This document shows, one piece after another, positions 1-5,491 of a stretch of 7,348 nucleotides of DNA. Source of the DNA: Polaromonas sp. (GTDB taxonomy: Bacteria > Pseudomonadota > Gammaproteobacteria > Burkholderiales > Burkholderiaceae_C); NCBI GenBank assembly GCA_028292345.1, contig JAQGMN010000161.1, forward strand, positions 1 to 7,348. The letters run 5' to 3'. The translations under genes and the position numbers were made by a program. A model generated the notes under the pieces. That model was not told where the DNA came from and did no database searches. It was given only the letters and a program-made list of their open reading frames with translations. Every line of letters starts with the position of its first letter. Positions within the stretch are counted from its first letter, which is position 1.

Positions 1-218
1 TTTTGTCTGGTGGGTTGACGCCTGCAAACGTGACCGATGGCATTTTGCAGGTCAGGCCGCGCTGCACCACGCTGGCCGTTGACGTCAGTTCAGGCGTCGA
101 GGTGTCCAAGGGCATCAAGAGCGCCGACACAAACAACCAGTTCGTTGCCGCCGTTCGCGCGGCCGACGAGCAACTTGCAAAGAACATTTCCCATCATGTA
201 CGACTATCAACAACCTGA
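1..218 (+). CDS. trpF: Phosphoribosylanthranilate isomerase, 3' end only
   Basis: This is the C-terminal 71 codons of TrpF, which converts N-(5-phosphoribosyl)anthranilate to its carboxyphenylamino-deoxyribulose form in cytoplasmic tryptophan synthesis. The first full codon is at position 3, so the gene begins before the window and its catalytic Cys and Asp are not visible. The two diagnostic phosphate-binding loops of the (beta/alpha)8 barrel are present: LSGGLTPANV near the start and AVDVSSGVE about 25 residues later, followed by the usual GIK and a final helix ending VRAADEQ. Between VRP and AVDVSSGVE there are five residues (RCTTL) where many homologues as I recall them have one or two. 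The last residues (KNISHHVRLSTT) look like a non-conserved tail. The stop lies 23 bp inside trpB, which suggests translational coupling. The identification is secure because of these motifs and the adjacent trpBA. Confidence 0.93.
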   Translation, partial: LSGGLTPANVTDGILQVRPRCTTLAVDVSSGVEVSKGIKSADTNNQFVAAVRAADEQLAKNISHHVRLSTT

Positions 219-1500
219 CGTTTCAGGGCATTTCGGTATTTACGGTGGCAGTTTCGTCTCGGAAACGCTGACGCACGCTATCAATGAGCTGAAGGACGCT
301 TATGCCCGGTACCAGCACGACCCGGAATTCCTGGCCGAATTTCATTACGAGCTGAAGCACTTCGTCGGCCGCCCTTCCCCCATCTACCACGCGGCCCGCA
401 TGAGCCGCGAGCAAGGCGGCGCACAGATCTACCTCAAGCGCGAAGACCTCAACCACACCGGCGCGCACAAGATCAACAACACCATCGGCCAGGCGATGCT
501 GGCGCGGCGCATGGGCAAGAAGCGCATCATTGCCGAGACCGGCGCCGGCCAGCACGGCGTGGCCACCGCGACCATCTGCGCGCGCTACGGGCTGGAATGC
601 GTGGTCTACATGGGCAGCGAGGACGTCAAGCGCCAGAGCCCCAACGTGTACCGCATGAACCTGCTGGGCGCCACGGTGGTGCCGGTGGAAAGCGGCAGCA
701 AGACGCTGAAAGATGCGCTGAACGAAGCCATGCGCGACTGGGTCGCCAATGTGGACAACACCTTCTACATCATCGGCACCGTGGCCGGCCCGCATCCCTA
801 CCCCATGATGGTGCGCGACTTCCAGAGCGTCATCGGCACCGAATGCCTGAGCCAGATGCCCGAGATGAACGGCGGCCGGCAGCCCGACGCGGTGATTGCC
901 TGCGTCGGCGGCGGCAGCAACGCCATGGGCATTTTCCACCCCTACATTTCGCATGAGAACACCCGCCTGATCGGCGTGGAAGCTGCCGGCGAAGGCATGG
1001 ACAGCGGCAAGCACTCGGCGTCGCTGCAGCGCGGCCTGCCCGGCGTGCTGCACGGCAACCGCACCTATGTGCTGCAGAACGACGATGGCCAGGTCACCGA
1101 GACGCACAGCATCAGCGCCGGCCTGGACTATCCCGGCGTCGGCCCCGAGCATGCGTTCCTGAAGGACATCGGCCGCGCCGAATATGTTGGCATCACCGAC
1201 ACCGAGGCGCTGGCCGCCTTTCACCACCTGTGCCGCACCGAAGGCATCATCCCCGCGCTCGAATCGGCCCATGCCATCGCCTACGCCATGAAGCTGGCCA
1301 AGACCATGGGAACTGAGCAGAGCATCCTGGTCAACCTGTCGGGCCGGGGCGACAAGGACATCGGCACCGTGGCCGACCTGTCGGGCGCCGATTTCTACGA
1401 CCGCCCCTCGATGCGTGGCCTGTCGGTCAAGGGCGGCGTCGCCACCTCGCCCGAAGCCTTCGACGCCAGCGGCGCCAAGGGCGCGGGGAGCCAGGCATGA
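196..1500 (+). CDS. trpB: Tryptophan synthase beta chain
   Basis: TrpB is the PLP enzyme that condenses indole with L-serine to give L-tryptophan. It works in the alpha2-beta2 complex and receives indole through a tunnel from TrpA. The ATG at 196 gives 434 residues starting MYDYQQPD...GHFGIYGGSF, as in homologues; the open frame upstream reads through trpF in another frame and is not protein-like. Visible active-site elements are the PLP lysine K92 in HTGAHKIN, the catalytic glutamate E114 in AETGAGQHG, the phosphate-cup loop GGGSN at 238-242, D311 in GLDYPGVGPEH, E356 in ALESAHA, and S382 in NLSGRGDKD, which contacts the PLP pyridine nitrogen. After GDKD there is a tail rich in Gly, Ala and Ser, making the protein about 35 residues longer than the 397-residue enteric enzyme. 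No clear Shine-Dalgarno precedes the start, consistent with coupling to trpF. It overlaps trpA by ATGA. Confidence 0.98.
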   Translation: MYDYQQPDVSGHFGIYGGSFVSETLTHAINELKDAYARYQHDPEFLAEFHYELKHFVGRPSPIYHAARMSREQGGAQIYLKREDLNHTGAHKINNTIGQAMLARRMGKKRIIAETGAGQHGVATATICARYGLECVVYMGSEDVKRQSPNVYRMNLLGATVVPVESGSKTLKDALNEAMRDWVANVDNTFYIIGTVAGPHPYPMMVRDFQSVIGTECLSQMPEMNGGRQPDAVIACVGGGSNAMGIFHPYISHENTRLIGVEAAGEGMDSGKHSASLQRGLPGVLHGNRTYVLQNDDGQVTETHSISAGLDYPGVGPEHAFLKDIGRAEYVGITDTEALAAFHHLCRTEGIIPALESAHAIAYAMKLAKTMGTEQSILVNLSGRGDKDIGTVADLSGADFYDRPSMRGLSVKGGVATSPEAFDASGAKGAGSQA

Positions 1501-2315
1501 GCCGCATCGAGCCGACCTTTTCCCGCCTCAAGGCCGAAGGCCGCAAGGCGCTGATCACCTACGTCACGGCGGGCTTTCCGTTTTCCGATGGCACGCCCGA
1601 ACTGATGCACGGCATGGTCGCCGGCGGCGCCGACGTGATCGAACTCGGCGTGCCGTTTTCGGACCCCAGCGCCGACGGCCCGGTGATCCAGAAAGCCGGC
1701 GAAAAGGCGCTGGGCTTCGGTGTCGGCCTGCTCCAGGTGCTGGACATGGTGCGCGCCTTCCGGGTCCGCGACCAGGCCACGCCGGTGGTGCTGATGGGTT
1801 ATGCCAATCCGGTCGAGCGCTATGACATCCGGCACGGCGCAGGCTCGCTTGAGAGCGCCTTCATCCGGGACGCGGCCGAAGCCGGTGTCGACGGCATGCT
1901 GATCGTGGACTATCCGCCCGAGGAATGCGTGGAGTTTGCCGCGCGGCTGAAGGCCCGCGGCATGGACCTGATTTTTCTGCTCGCGCCCACCAGCACCGAC
2001 GAGCGCATGGCGCAGGTGGCCGAAGTCGCCAGCGGCTATGTCTACTACGTCTCGCTCAAGGGCGTGACAGGTTCCGGCGCGCTCGATGTCGGCGCAGTCG
2101 AGACCATGCTGCCGCGCATCCGACGGCATGTGCAGGTGCCGGTTGGCGTGGGTTTTGGCATCCGCGACGCGGCCACGGCCAGGGCCATCGGCAAGGTGGC
2201 CGACGCGGTGGTCATTGGCAGCAAGATCATCCAGCTGATTGAAAATGAGCCGCGCGACCGGGTGGCGGCGGTGGCGCGCGACTTCCTGAAGGACATCCGC
2301 GCGGCGCTGGACTGA
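1497..2315 (+). CDS. trpA: Tryptophan synthase alpha chain
   Basis: TrpA cleaves indole-3-glycerol phosphate into glyceraldehyde-3-phosphate and indole, which passes to TrpB. The 272-residue product is of normal length for this TIM-barrel family. Both catalytic acids occupy their canonical numbers: E49 and D60 in IELGVPFSDPSADGP (residues 48-62). The flexible loop 6 region reads YVYYVSLKGVTGSG (181-194), and the phosphate-binding turns are GFGI (219-222) and GS (241-242). DPSADGP has serine where many homologues have leucine (DPLADGP), a mild difference. The ATG shares four bases with the trpB stop, so the subunits are probably translated at matched rates by re-initiation. No T-run terminator follows; a 147-bp spacer separates it from accD. 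Confidence 0.98.
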   Translation: MSRIEPTFSRLKAEGRKALITYVTAGFPFSDGTPELMHGMVAGGADVIELGVPFSDPSADGPVIQKAGEKALGFGVGLLQVLDMVRAFRVRDQATPVVLMGYANPVERYDIRHGAGSLESAFIRDAAEAGVDGMLIVDYPPEECVEFAARLKARGMDLIFLLAPTSTDERMAQVAEVASGYVYYVSLKGVTGSGALDVGAVETMLPRIRRHVQVPVGVGFGIRDAATARAIGKVADAVVIGSKIIQLIENEPRDRVAAVARDFLKDIRAALD

Positions 2316-2462
2316 ATTCCCCTCGGGTGTTCCGCCGCATAATGGCATCCGCCGCCCGGCCCGGGGCGTCCGCCACGCCGCCTGTTTACTGTTTGACAAT
2401 GCTTGGGACTGCCGTTTGCCGAAAAAAGCAGCGCCGGCCGCAAGCCTACAAGGACTGACACC
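2316..2462 (+). promoter_or_regulatory. trpA-accD spacer with possible accD promoter elements and a Shine-Dalgarno
   Basis: The spacer has no gene and no hairpin followed by a T-run. It contains a consensus -35 hexamer, TTGACA at 2393-2398. The best -10 hexamers 16-18 bases downstream (TTTGCC, TTGCCG, TGCCGA) are poor, so the promoter is uncertain. A separate -10-like CATAAT lies at 2338-2343 without a convincing -35. AAGGA at 2450-2454, eight bases before the accD ATG, is a good ribosome-binding site and supports the start at 2463. accD could be read from here, by read-through from trp, or both. Confidence 0.35.
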
Positions 2463-3335
2463 ATGTCTTGGCTAGAAAAACTCCTTCCGCCCAAAATCAG
2501 CCCCACCAACCCGACCGAGCGCCGCCAGGTGCCCGAAGGCCTGTGGATCAAGTGCCCGAGCTGCGAAGCGGTGCTCTACAAGACCGACCTGGAAAAAAAC
2601 CAGAACGTCTGCCCGCAGTGCAGCCATCATCACCGCATCGGCGCGCGCGAGCGGCTCGATGCCTTCCTGGATGCCGAGGGCCGCTACGAAATCGGCCAGG
2701 AAGTGCTGCCGGTCGATGCCCTGAAGTTCAAGGACAGCCGCAAGTACCCCGAGCGGCTCAAGGAGGCGCTGGAAAACACCGGCGAAACCGATGCGCTGGT
2801 GGTCATGGGCGGCGCGCTGCACAGCATCGGCGTGGTCGCGGCCTGCTTTGAATTCGACTTCATGGGCGGCAGCATGGGCAGCGTCGTCGGCGAACGCTTC
2901 GTGCGCGGCGTTCACACCGCCATCGAGCAAAAAGTCCCGTTCATCTGCTTCACCGCCACTGGCGGGGCGCGCATGCAGGAAGGCCTGCTGAGCCTGATGC
3001 AGATGGCCAAGACCAACGCGGCGCTGACCCGGCTGGCCAAAAAGGGCCTGCCCTATGTCAGCGTGCTGACCGACCCGACCATGGGCGGCGTGAGCGCGGG
3101 CTTCGCCTTTCTCGGCGACATCGTGATCGCCGAGCCCAAGGCGCTGATCGGCTTTGCCGGCCCGCGCGTGATCGAATCGACCGTGCGCGTCACCTTGCCC
3201 GAAGGCTTCCAGCGCGCCGAGTTCCTGCAGACCAAGGGGGCGATCGACTTCATCTGCGACCGCCGCGAACTGCGCAAGACCGTCGCCAGTTCGCTGGCCA
3301 TGCTGCTCAAGCAGCCGGCCGACGCGGTCAGCTGA
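2463..3335 (+). CDS. accD: Acetyl-CoA carboxylase carboxyltransferase subunit beta
   Basis: AccD pairs with AccA in the alpha2-beta2 carboxyltransferase that moves CO2 from carboxybiotin on AccB to acetyl-CoA, the first committed step of fatty-acid synthesis. The 290-residue product begins MSWLEKLLPPKI, typical of the family. It has the N-terminal four-cysteine zinc ribbon (C31, C34, C50, C53), then the crotonase-fold domain with MGGSMGSVVGE (134-144), the oxyanion-region TGGARMQEG (166-174), DPTMGGVSAGFA (204-215), GFAGPRVIE (230-238) and LPEGFQRAEFL (245-255). The ATG at 2463 is preferred over an in-frame ATG at 2403, because family sequence starts at 2463 and AAGGA lies eight bases upstream. 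In many proteobacteria accD follows trpBA, as here, and is followed by folC; here it is followed by an unrelated gene. Confidence 0.98.
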   Translation: MSWLEKLLPPKISPTNPTERRQVPEGLWIKCPSCEAVLYKTDLEKNQNVCPQCSHHHRIGARERLDAFLDAEGRYEIGQEVLPVDALKFKDSRKYPERLKEALENTGETDALVVMGGALHSIGVVAACFEFDFMGGSMGSVVGERFVRGVHTAIEQKVPFICFTATGGARMQEGLLSLMQMAKTNAALTRLAKKGLPYVSVLTDPTMGGVSAGFAFLGDIVIAEPKALIGFAGPRVIESTVRVTLPEGFQRAEFLQTKGAIDFICDRRELRKTVASSLAMLLKQPADAVS

Positions 3336-3401
3336 GTTTTCTCGGAATCGCAATTGACCTGAAGCGCTGGCAACGCTGCCCGCAGTGACGACATCCAGGC
3401 C

Positions 3402-4079
3402 ATGACGCTCGCCAGAACAACCGCGACCGTGGCGCTTGCCGCCAGCCTGTGCGCCAATGCCGGATTTGCCTGGAAATTCCTGGCCGACCGGCAAACCGCC
3501 AGCCGGTCGCTTGCCGCCCCCGACCAGCTGCACGTCATTCGCACCAAGGGCGGCCTGCTGCAGGTCAGCAGCCTGCAGGCAACGGAAACCTTCCAGGCGA
3601 CGACCGACCACAAAATCTTCGCCATTTTCAGCCTGGGCAGCACCACGACGCAGATCAGGGTGCCGGCGGTCTACCACTACCATATCGAACTCGCGCCCGA
3701 ATGGCAGGTCACGCTCAGGAACAAGACCTTCCTCGTGATTGCGCCGCGCGTGCAGCCCACGCTGCCGGTGGCCATCGACACCGCCCGGCTCGAATCGTTT
3801 TCAGCGGGCGCCTGGTCGTTTTTCACCGGTCCGTCGGAGCGGGAAAAATTGCAGAAATCGATCACGCAGGCCTTGGCGCTCAGGGCGTCCCAGCCCGCCT
3901 ACATCGATTTCCAGCGCGAATCCGCCCGTGAAACCGTCAGGGAATTCGTCGCGAAATGGCTGTTCGCCCAGCCTCGATGGAATGCGGGAACGGGCTATGC
4001 CATCAAGGTATTTTTTTCGGACGAACCGATCGATTCACTCCATTCCTTGGCGCTCCCGCCGCATGGGGCGGCCCCCTAA
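3402..4079 (+). CDS. Membrane-anchored or exported protein resembling DUF4230
   Basis: This 225-residue protein has no assigned function. Residues 3-27 (ARTTATVALAASLCANAGFAW core) form one hydrophobic segment that could be a signal anchor or signal peptide; no lipobox is evident. The remainder looks periplasmic: short beta strands (LHVIRTKGGLLQVSS, ATTDHKIFAIF, RVPAVYHYHIEL), a strand with TFLVIAPRVQPTLPVAID (110-127), then a helical stretch of about 145-190 with SEREKLQKSITQAL and SARETVREFVAKWL. This order (sequence on a basal strand, a P-containing strand, then a helix with A/R/E repeats) resembles the DUF4230 family, but I assign it by pattern only. ATG 3402 is the first start after an in-frame stop at 3360; there is no strong Shine-Dalgarno. 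It lies 66 bp after accD, with no clear promoter. GC and codon use look similar to the neighbours. Confidence 0.8.
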   Translation: MTLARTTATVALAASLCANAGFAWKFLADRQTASRSLAAPDQLHVIRTKGGLLQVSSLQATETFQATTDHKIFAIFSLGSTTTQIRVPAVYHYHIELAPEWQVTLRNKTFLVIAPRVQPTLPVAIDTARLESFSAGAWSFFTGPSEREKLQKSITQALALRASQPAYIDFQRESARETVREFVAKWLFAQPRWNAGTGYAIKVFFSDEPIDSLHSLALPPHGAAP

Positions 4080-4148
4080 GCCTGTGGCTCGCATGCCGGT
4101 TCGTCAAGGCTGCCCACCGGATCTCCCATTTTCAAACGAAGTAAACCC

Positions 4149-4388
4149 ATGCTTGAACTCCGTCCCTCGTGCGAATGCTGCGACAAGTCCCTTCCACCCG
4201 ATTCGGTCGAAGCGCGCATCTGTTCGTTCGAATGCACCTTTTGCGCAGACTGCGCCGGGGGCGTGCTGCAGGGCCAATGCCCGAACTGCGGCGGCGAAAT
4301 GCTGCCCAGGCCCCGGCGCCCGGCCGGCAAGCTGGCCAACTATCCGGCCTCGACGCTGCGCGTGTACAAGCCCCCGGTCAAAAGCTAA
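4149..4388 (+). CDS. DUF1272 family small cysteine-rich protein
   Basis: This 79-residue protein matches the DUF1272 pattern: MLELRPSCECCDKSLPP, then ARICSFECTFCADCA and GQCPNCGGE. Nine cysteines lie at 8, 10, 11, 25, 29, 32, 35, 44 and 47, in pairs consistent with one or two structural zinc sites. A basic tail follows (RPRRPAGKL, then NYPASTLRVYKPP). No enzymatic residues or membrane segments are seen, so it is probably a cytoplasmic metal-binding protein, but the family's role is not known to me. The start fits the family N-terminus; a weak GAAG lies upstream. It sits 69 bp after the DUF4230-like gene on the same strand. The stop overlaps a small stem (AAGCT/AGCTT, 4382-4394) without a T-run, which is not a convincing terminator. 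Confidence 0.93.
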   Translation: MLELRPSCECCDKSLPPDSVEARICSFECTFCADCAGGVLQGQCPNCGGEMLPRPRRPAGKLANYPASTLRVYKPPVKS

Positions 4389-4405
4389 AAGCTTGCCCAG
4401 CTGGG

Positions 4406-4464
4406 AAATTCAATCAAAACAGGCCTTTGCGCAAGCAGCGCTTACAAAACTTGCTATTGTTTTT
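4406..4464 (+). repeat. Probable degenerate copy of a dispersed Comamonadaceae intergenic repeat
   Basis: The stretch starts with ATTCAATCAAAACAGGCC, then holds a GC-rich core with TTGCGCAA and AAGC-AGC-GCTT inverted repeats, GCAAG...CTTGC further apart, and ends in a short T-run (4460-4464). The general form (TCAAAATAGGC, a GCGCTT-type palindromic core, then a GCTAT-type end) recalls a repeat common between genes in Polaromonas and Rhodoferax genomes. I recognise it from memory only, and this copy is imperfect. Only one copy lies in this window. It may act as a weak transcription end or be neutral. Confidence 0.4.
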
Positions 4465-4612
4465 CATTCAACCAGCACACCAGGGACGCCGGCTTGCAGC
4501 CCGCCGTCTGCCAGCATTCCTCCGCCCGTTGAGCAGCGCGCAACAGCGGCGCTTCAGGCGTGACCAGGTTACCCTCATCGGCATCCCGGGCAAGCACGAT
4601 CAAAACCGGCAT
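4454..4612 (-). CDS. Possible small hypothetical protein gene, convergent with the DUF1272 gene
   Basis: A 52-codon frame on the minus strand starts with ATG (4612-4610) and stops with TAG (4456-4454). The product begins MPVLIVLARDADEGNL and ends PASLVCWLNEKQ, with a central amphipathic-looking helix (PLLRAAQRAEECWQ) and three cysteines, two of them in Cys-Trp pairs. About 70% of third positions are G or C and GC is lowest at second positions, as in real genes here. It occupies otherwise empty sequence, not the shadow of another gene. Against it: no Shine-Dalgarno, no clear promoter, only 38 bp to the divergent LON-domain gene, and its last codons run into the repeat-like sequence. I do not recognise a family. 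An unannotated gene, a remnant of one, or chance are all possible. Confidence 0.35.
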   Translation of the reverse strand: MPVLIVLARDADEGNLVTPEAPLLRAAQRAEECWQTAGCKPASLVCWLNEKQ

Positions 4613-4650
4613 GGGATGATGTAGCCTGTTGCCATCCACCGCACGCCACC

Positions 4651-5322
4651 ATGCCCGAAGCCCTGACCCTCACCTCCCTTCCCCTGTTCCCGCTGGGCAC
4701 CGTGCTCTACCCCGGCGGCCTGCTGCCGCTGCAGATTTTCGAGGTGCGCTACCTCGACATGATTGGCAAATGCCACAAGACAGGCGCGCCGTTTGGCGTG
4801 GTTTCCCTGACCGAGGGGTCGGAAGTGCGCAGGCCGGTGAATGCGGCGGCCCGGGGCACAGCCAGCGGCGACGGATTTGCCCGCGAGGCGTTCAACACGG
4901 TCGGCACGCTGGCCAAGATCATCGAATTCTCGGTGCCGCAGCCGGGACTGATGGTGGTGCAGTGCCAGGGAATCCACCGCTTCACCATCACCCGGCGCGA
5001 AAAGCTCAAGCACGGCCTGTGGATCGCCGATGTGGTCCGGATGGAGGACGACCTGCCCGTGAGGATTCCCCACGATCTGCAAAAAGCCGCCGATGCGCTG
5101 GGCAAGCTGATCAAGGGGCTGCTCAACAGCGACACGCCGCCCGACAAAATGCCCCTGCTGGCGCCCTACCACCTTGACGACTGCAGCTGGGTGGCCAACC
5201 GCTGGTGCGAACTGCTGCCGATCCCGCTGACCGTCAAGCAGCAGCTCATGGAGCTCGACAACCCGTTGCTCAGGCTGGAACTGGTCTGCGACATGCTGGA
5301 ACGCAACGGCATTTCGCGCTGA
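4651..5322 (+). CDS. Stand-alone LON substrate-binding-domain protein
   Basis: This 223-residue protein corresponds to the N-terminal substrate-recognition domain of Lon protease without the AAA+ ATPase or the Ser-Lys protease domain. The family signature is near the N-terminus: LPLFPLGTVLYPGG (10-23), LPLQIFEVRYLDMI (25-38) and FGVVSL (48-53). Then come VGTLAKIIEF (84-93), LMVVQCQGIHRF (100-111) and a helical C-terminal half (from about 140). Such proteins occur widely in proteobacteria. A role in substrate binding or protein quality control is often supposed but not established. The ATG at 4651 fits the family start; no Shine-Dalgarno is obvious, and GATGAT at 4615-4620 is a weak possible -10. 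It has no signal peptide and is probably cytoplasmic. Frame 4651 is intact, with no sign of truncation from a longer lon gene. Confidence 0.92.
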   Translation: MPEALTLTSLPLFPLGTVLYPGGLLPLQIFEVRYLDMIGKCHKTGAPFGVVSLTEGSEVRRPVNAAARGTASGDGFAREAFNTVGTLAKIIEFSVPQPGLMVVQCQGIHRFTITRREKLKHGLWIADVVRMEDDLPVRIPHDLQKAADALGKLIKGLLNSDTPPDKMPLLAPYHLDDCSWVANRWCELLPIPLTVKQQLMELDNPLLRLELVCDMLERNGISR

Positions 5323-5402
5323 TCCACGGCGGGCGCGGCCTGCCATTGCCGGCAAAGTTGGCCCACGGGCGGGTGGAACGCCAAAACGCCTGCTTAAAAA
5401 AC

Positions 5403-5408
5403 TAAAAT
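5403..5408 (+). promoter_or_regulatory. Putative -10 element of the lysS promoter
   Basis: TAAAAT matches the sigma-70 -10 consensus at five of six positions and lies in the AT-rich patch TTAAAAAACTAAAATC, which stands out in this GC-rich region. No good -35 is found 16-18 bases upstream (GCCAAA with a 17-base spacer). Transcription would start near 5415 and leave a leader of roughly 75 bases before lysS. Confidence 0.45.
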
Positions 5409-5414
5409 CAGCGA

Positions 5415-5455
5415 TTCGGCGCTTTTCGCCCCTTTCGGGGCGGCAGGGCGCCGGA
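5415..5455 (+). promoter_or_regulatory. Two-part hairpin in the lysS leader
   Basis: An outer stem pairs TTCGGCGC (5415-5422) with GCGCCGGA (5448-5455), eight pairs including one G-T. Inside it, CGCCCC (5427-5432) and GGGGCG (5437-5442) form a six-pair stem with loop TTTC. The structure starts just after the proposed transcription start, and its 3' side includes part of GGAGG (5453-5457). That GGAGG lies too far (34 bases) from the lysS ATG to be its ribosome-binding site. There is no clean T-run directly after it (GGAGGTTTTC), so a terminator is possible but weak. It has no visible T-box or L-box features. Confidence 0.5.
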
Positions 5456-5491
5456 GGTTTTCAGCACCCTTTCTTTCCGGAACACCGATCT

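Noticed and set aside
223..1272. 349-codon frame antisense to trpB
   Set aside because: It lies wholly opposite trpB, has a His/Ala/Gly/Val-heavy composition typical of reverse frames in GC-rich genes, and shows no recognisable motif.
2341..2380. GC-rich stretch after trpA as a terminator
   Set aside because: Only short self-pairing (GCCC/GGGC) is present and no T-run follows.
1395..2399. 334-codon frame antisense to trpA
   Set aside because: It is another reverse-strand shadow over a highly conserved enzyme gene.
2403..2462. In-frame upstream start for accD adding 20 residues
   Set aside because: The extra residues do not resemble AccD, while MSWLEKLLPP and AAGGA support 2463.
2472..3683. 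403-codon frame antisense to accD and the DUF4230-like gene
   Set aside because: It is the mirror of strongly conserved accD codons and has the same low-complexity reverse-frame composition.
4396..4405. CCCAGCTGGG palindrome after the DUF1272 gene
   Set aside because: It is ten bases with no loop, so it cannot form a normal hairpin, and it may be chance; no matching operator is known to me.
3739..4563. 274-codon plus-strand frame spanning the DUF4230-like and DUF1272 genes
   Set aside because: It is out of frame with both genes and rich in Arg, Pro and Ser, with no domain; it bridges two better-supported genes.
5346..5355. TTGCCGGCAA palindrome upstream of lysS
   Set aside because: It is a single short palindrome away from the proposed promoter, with no second copy or known regulator site.
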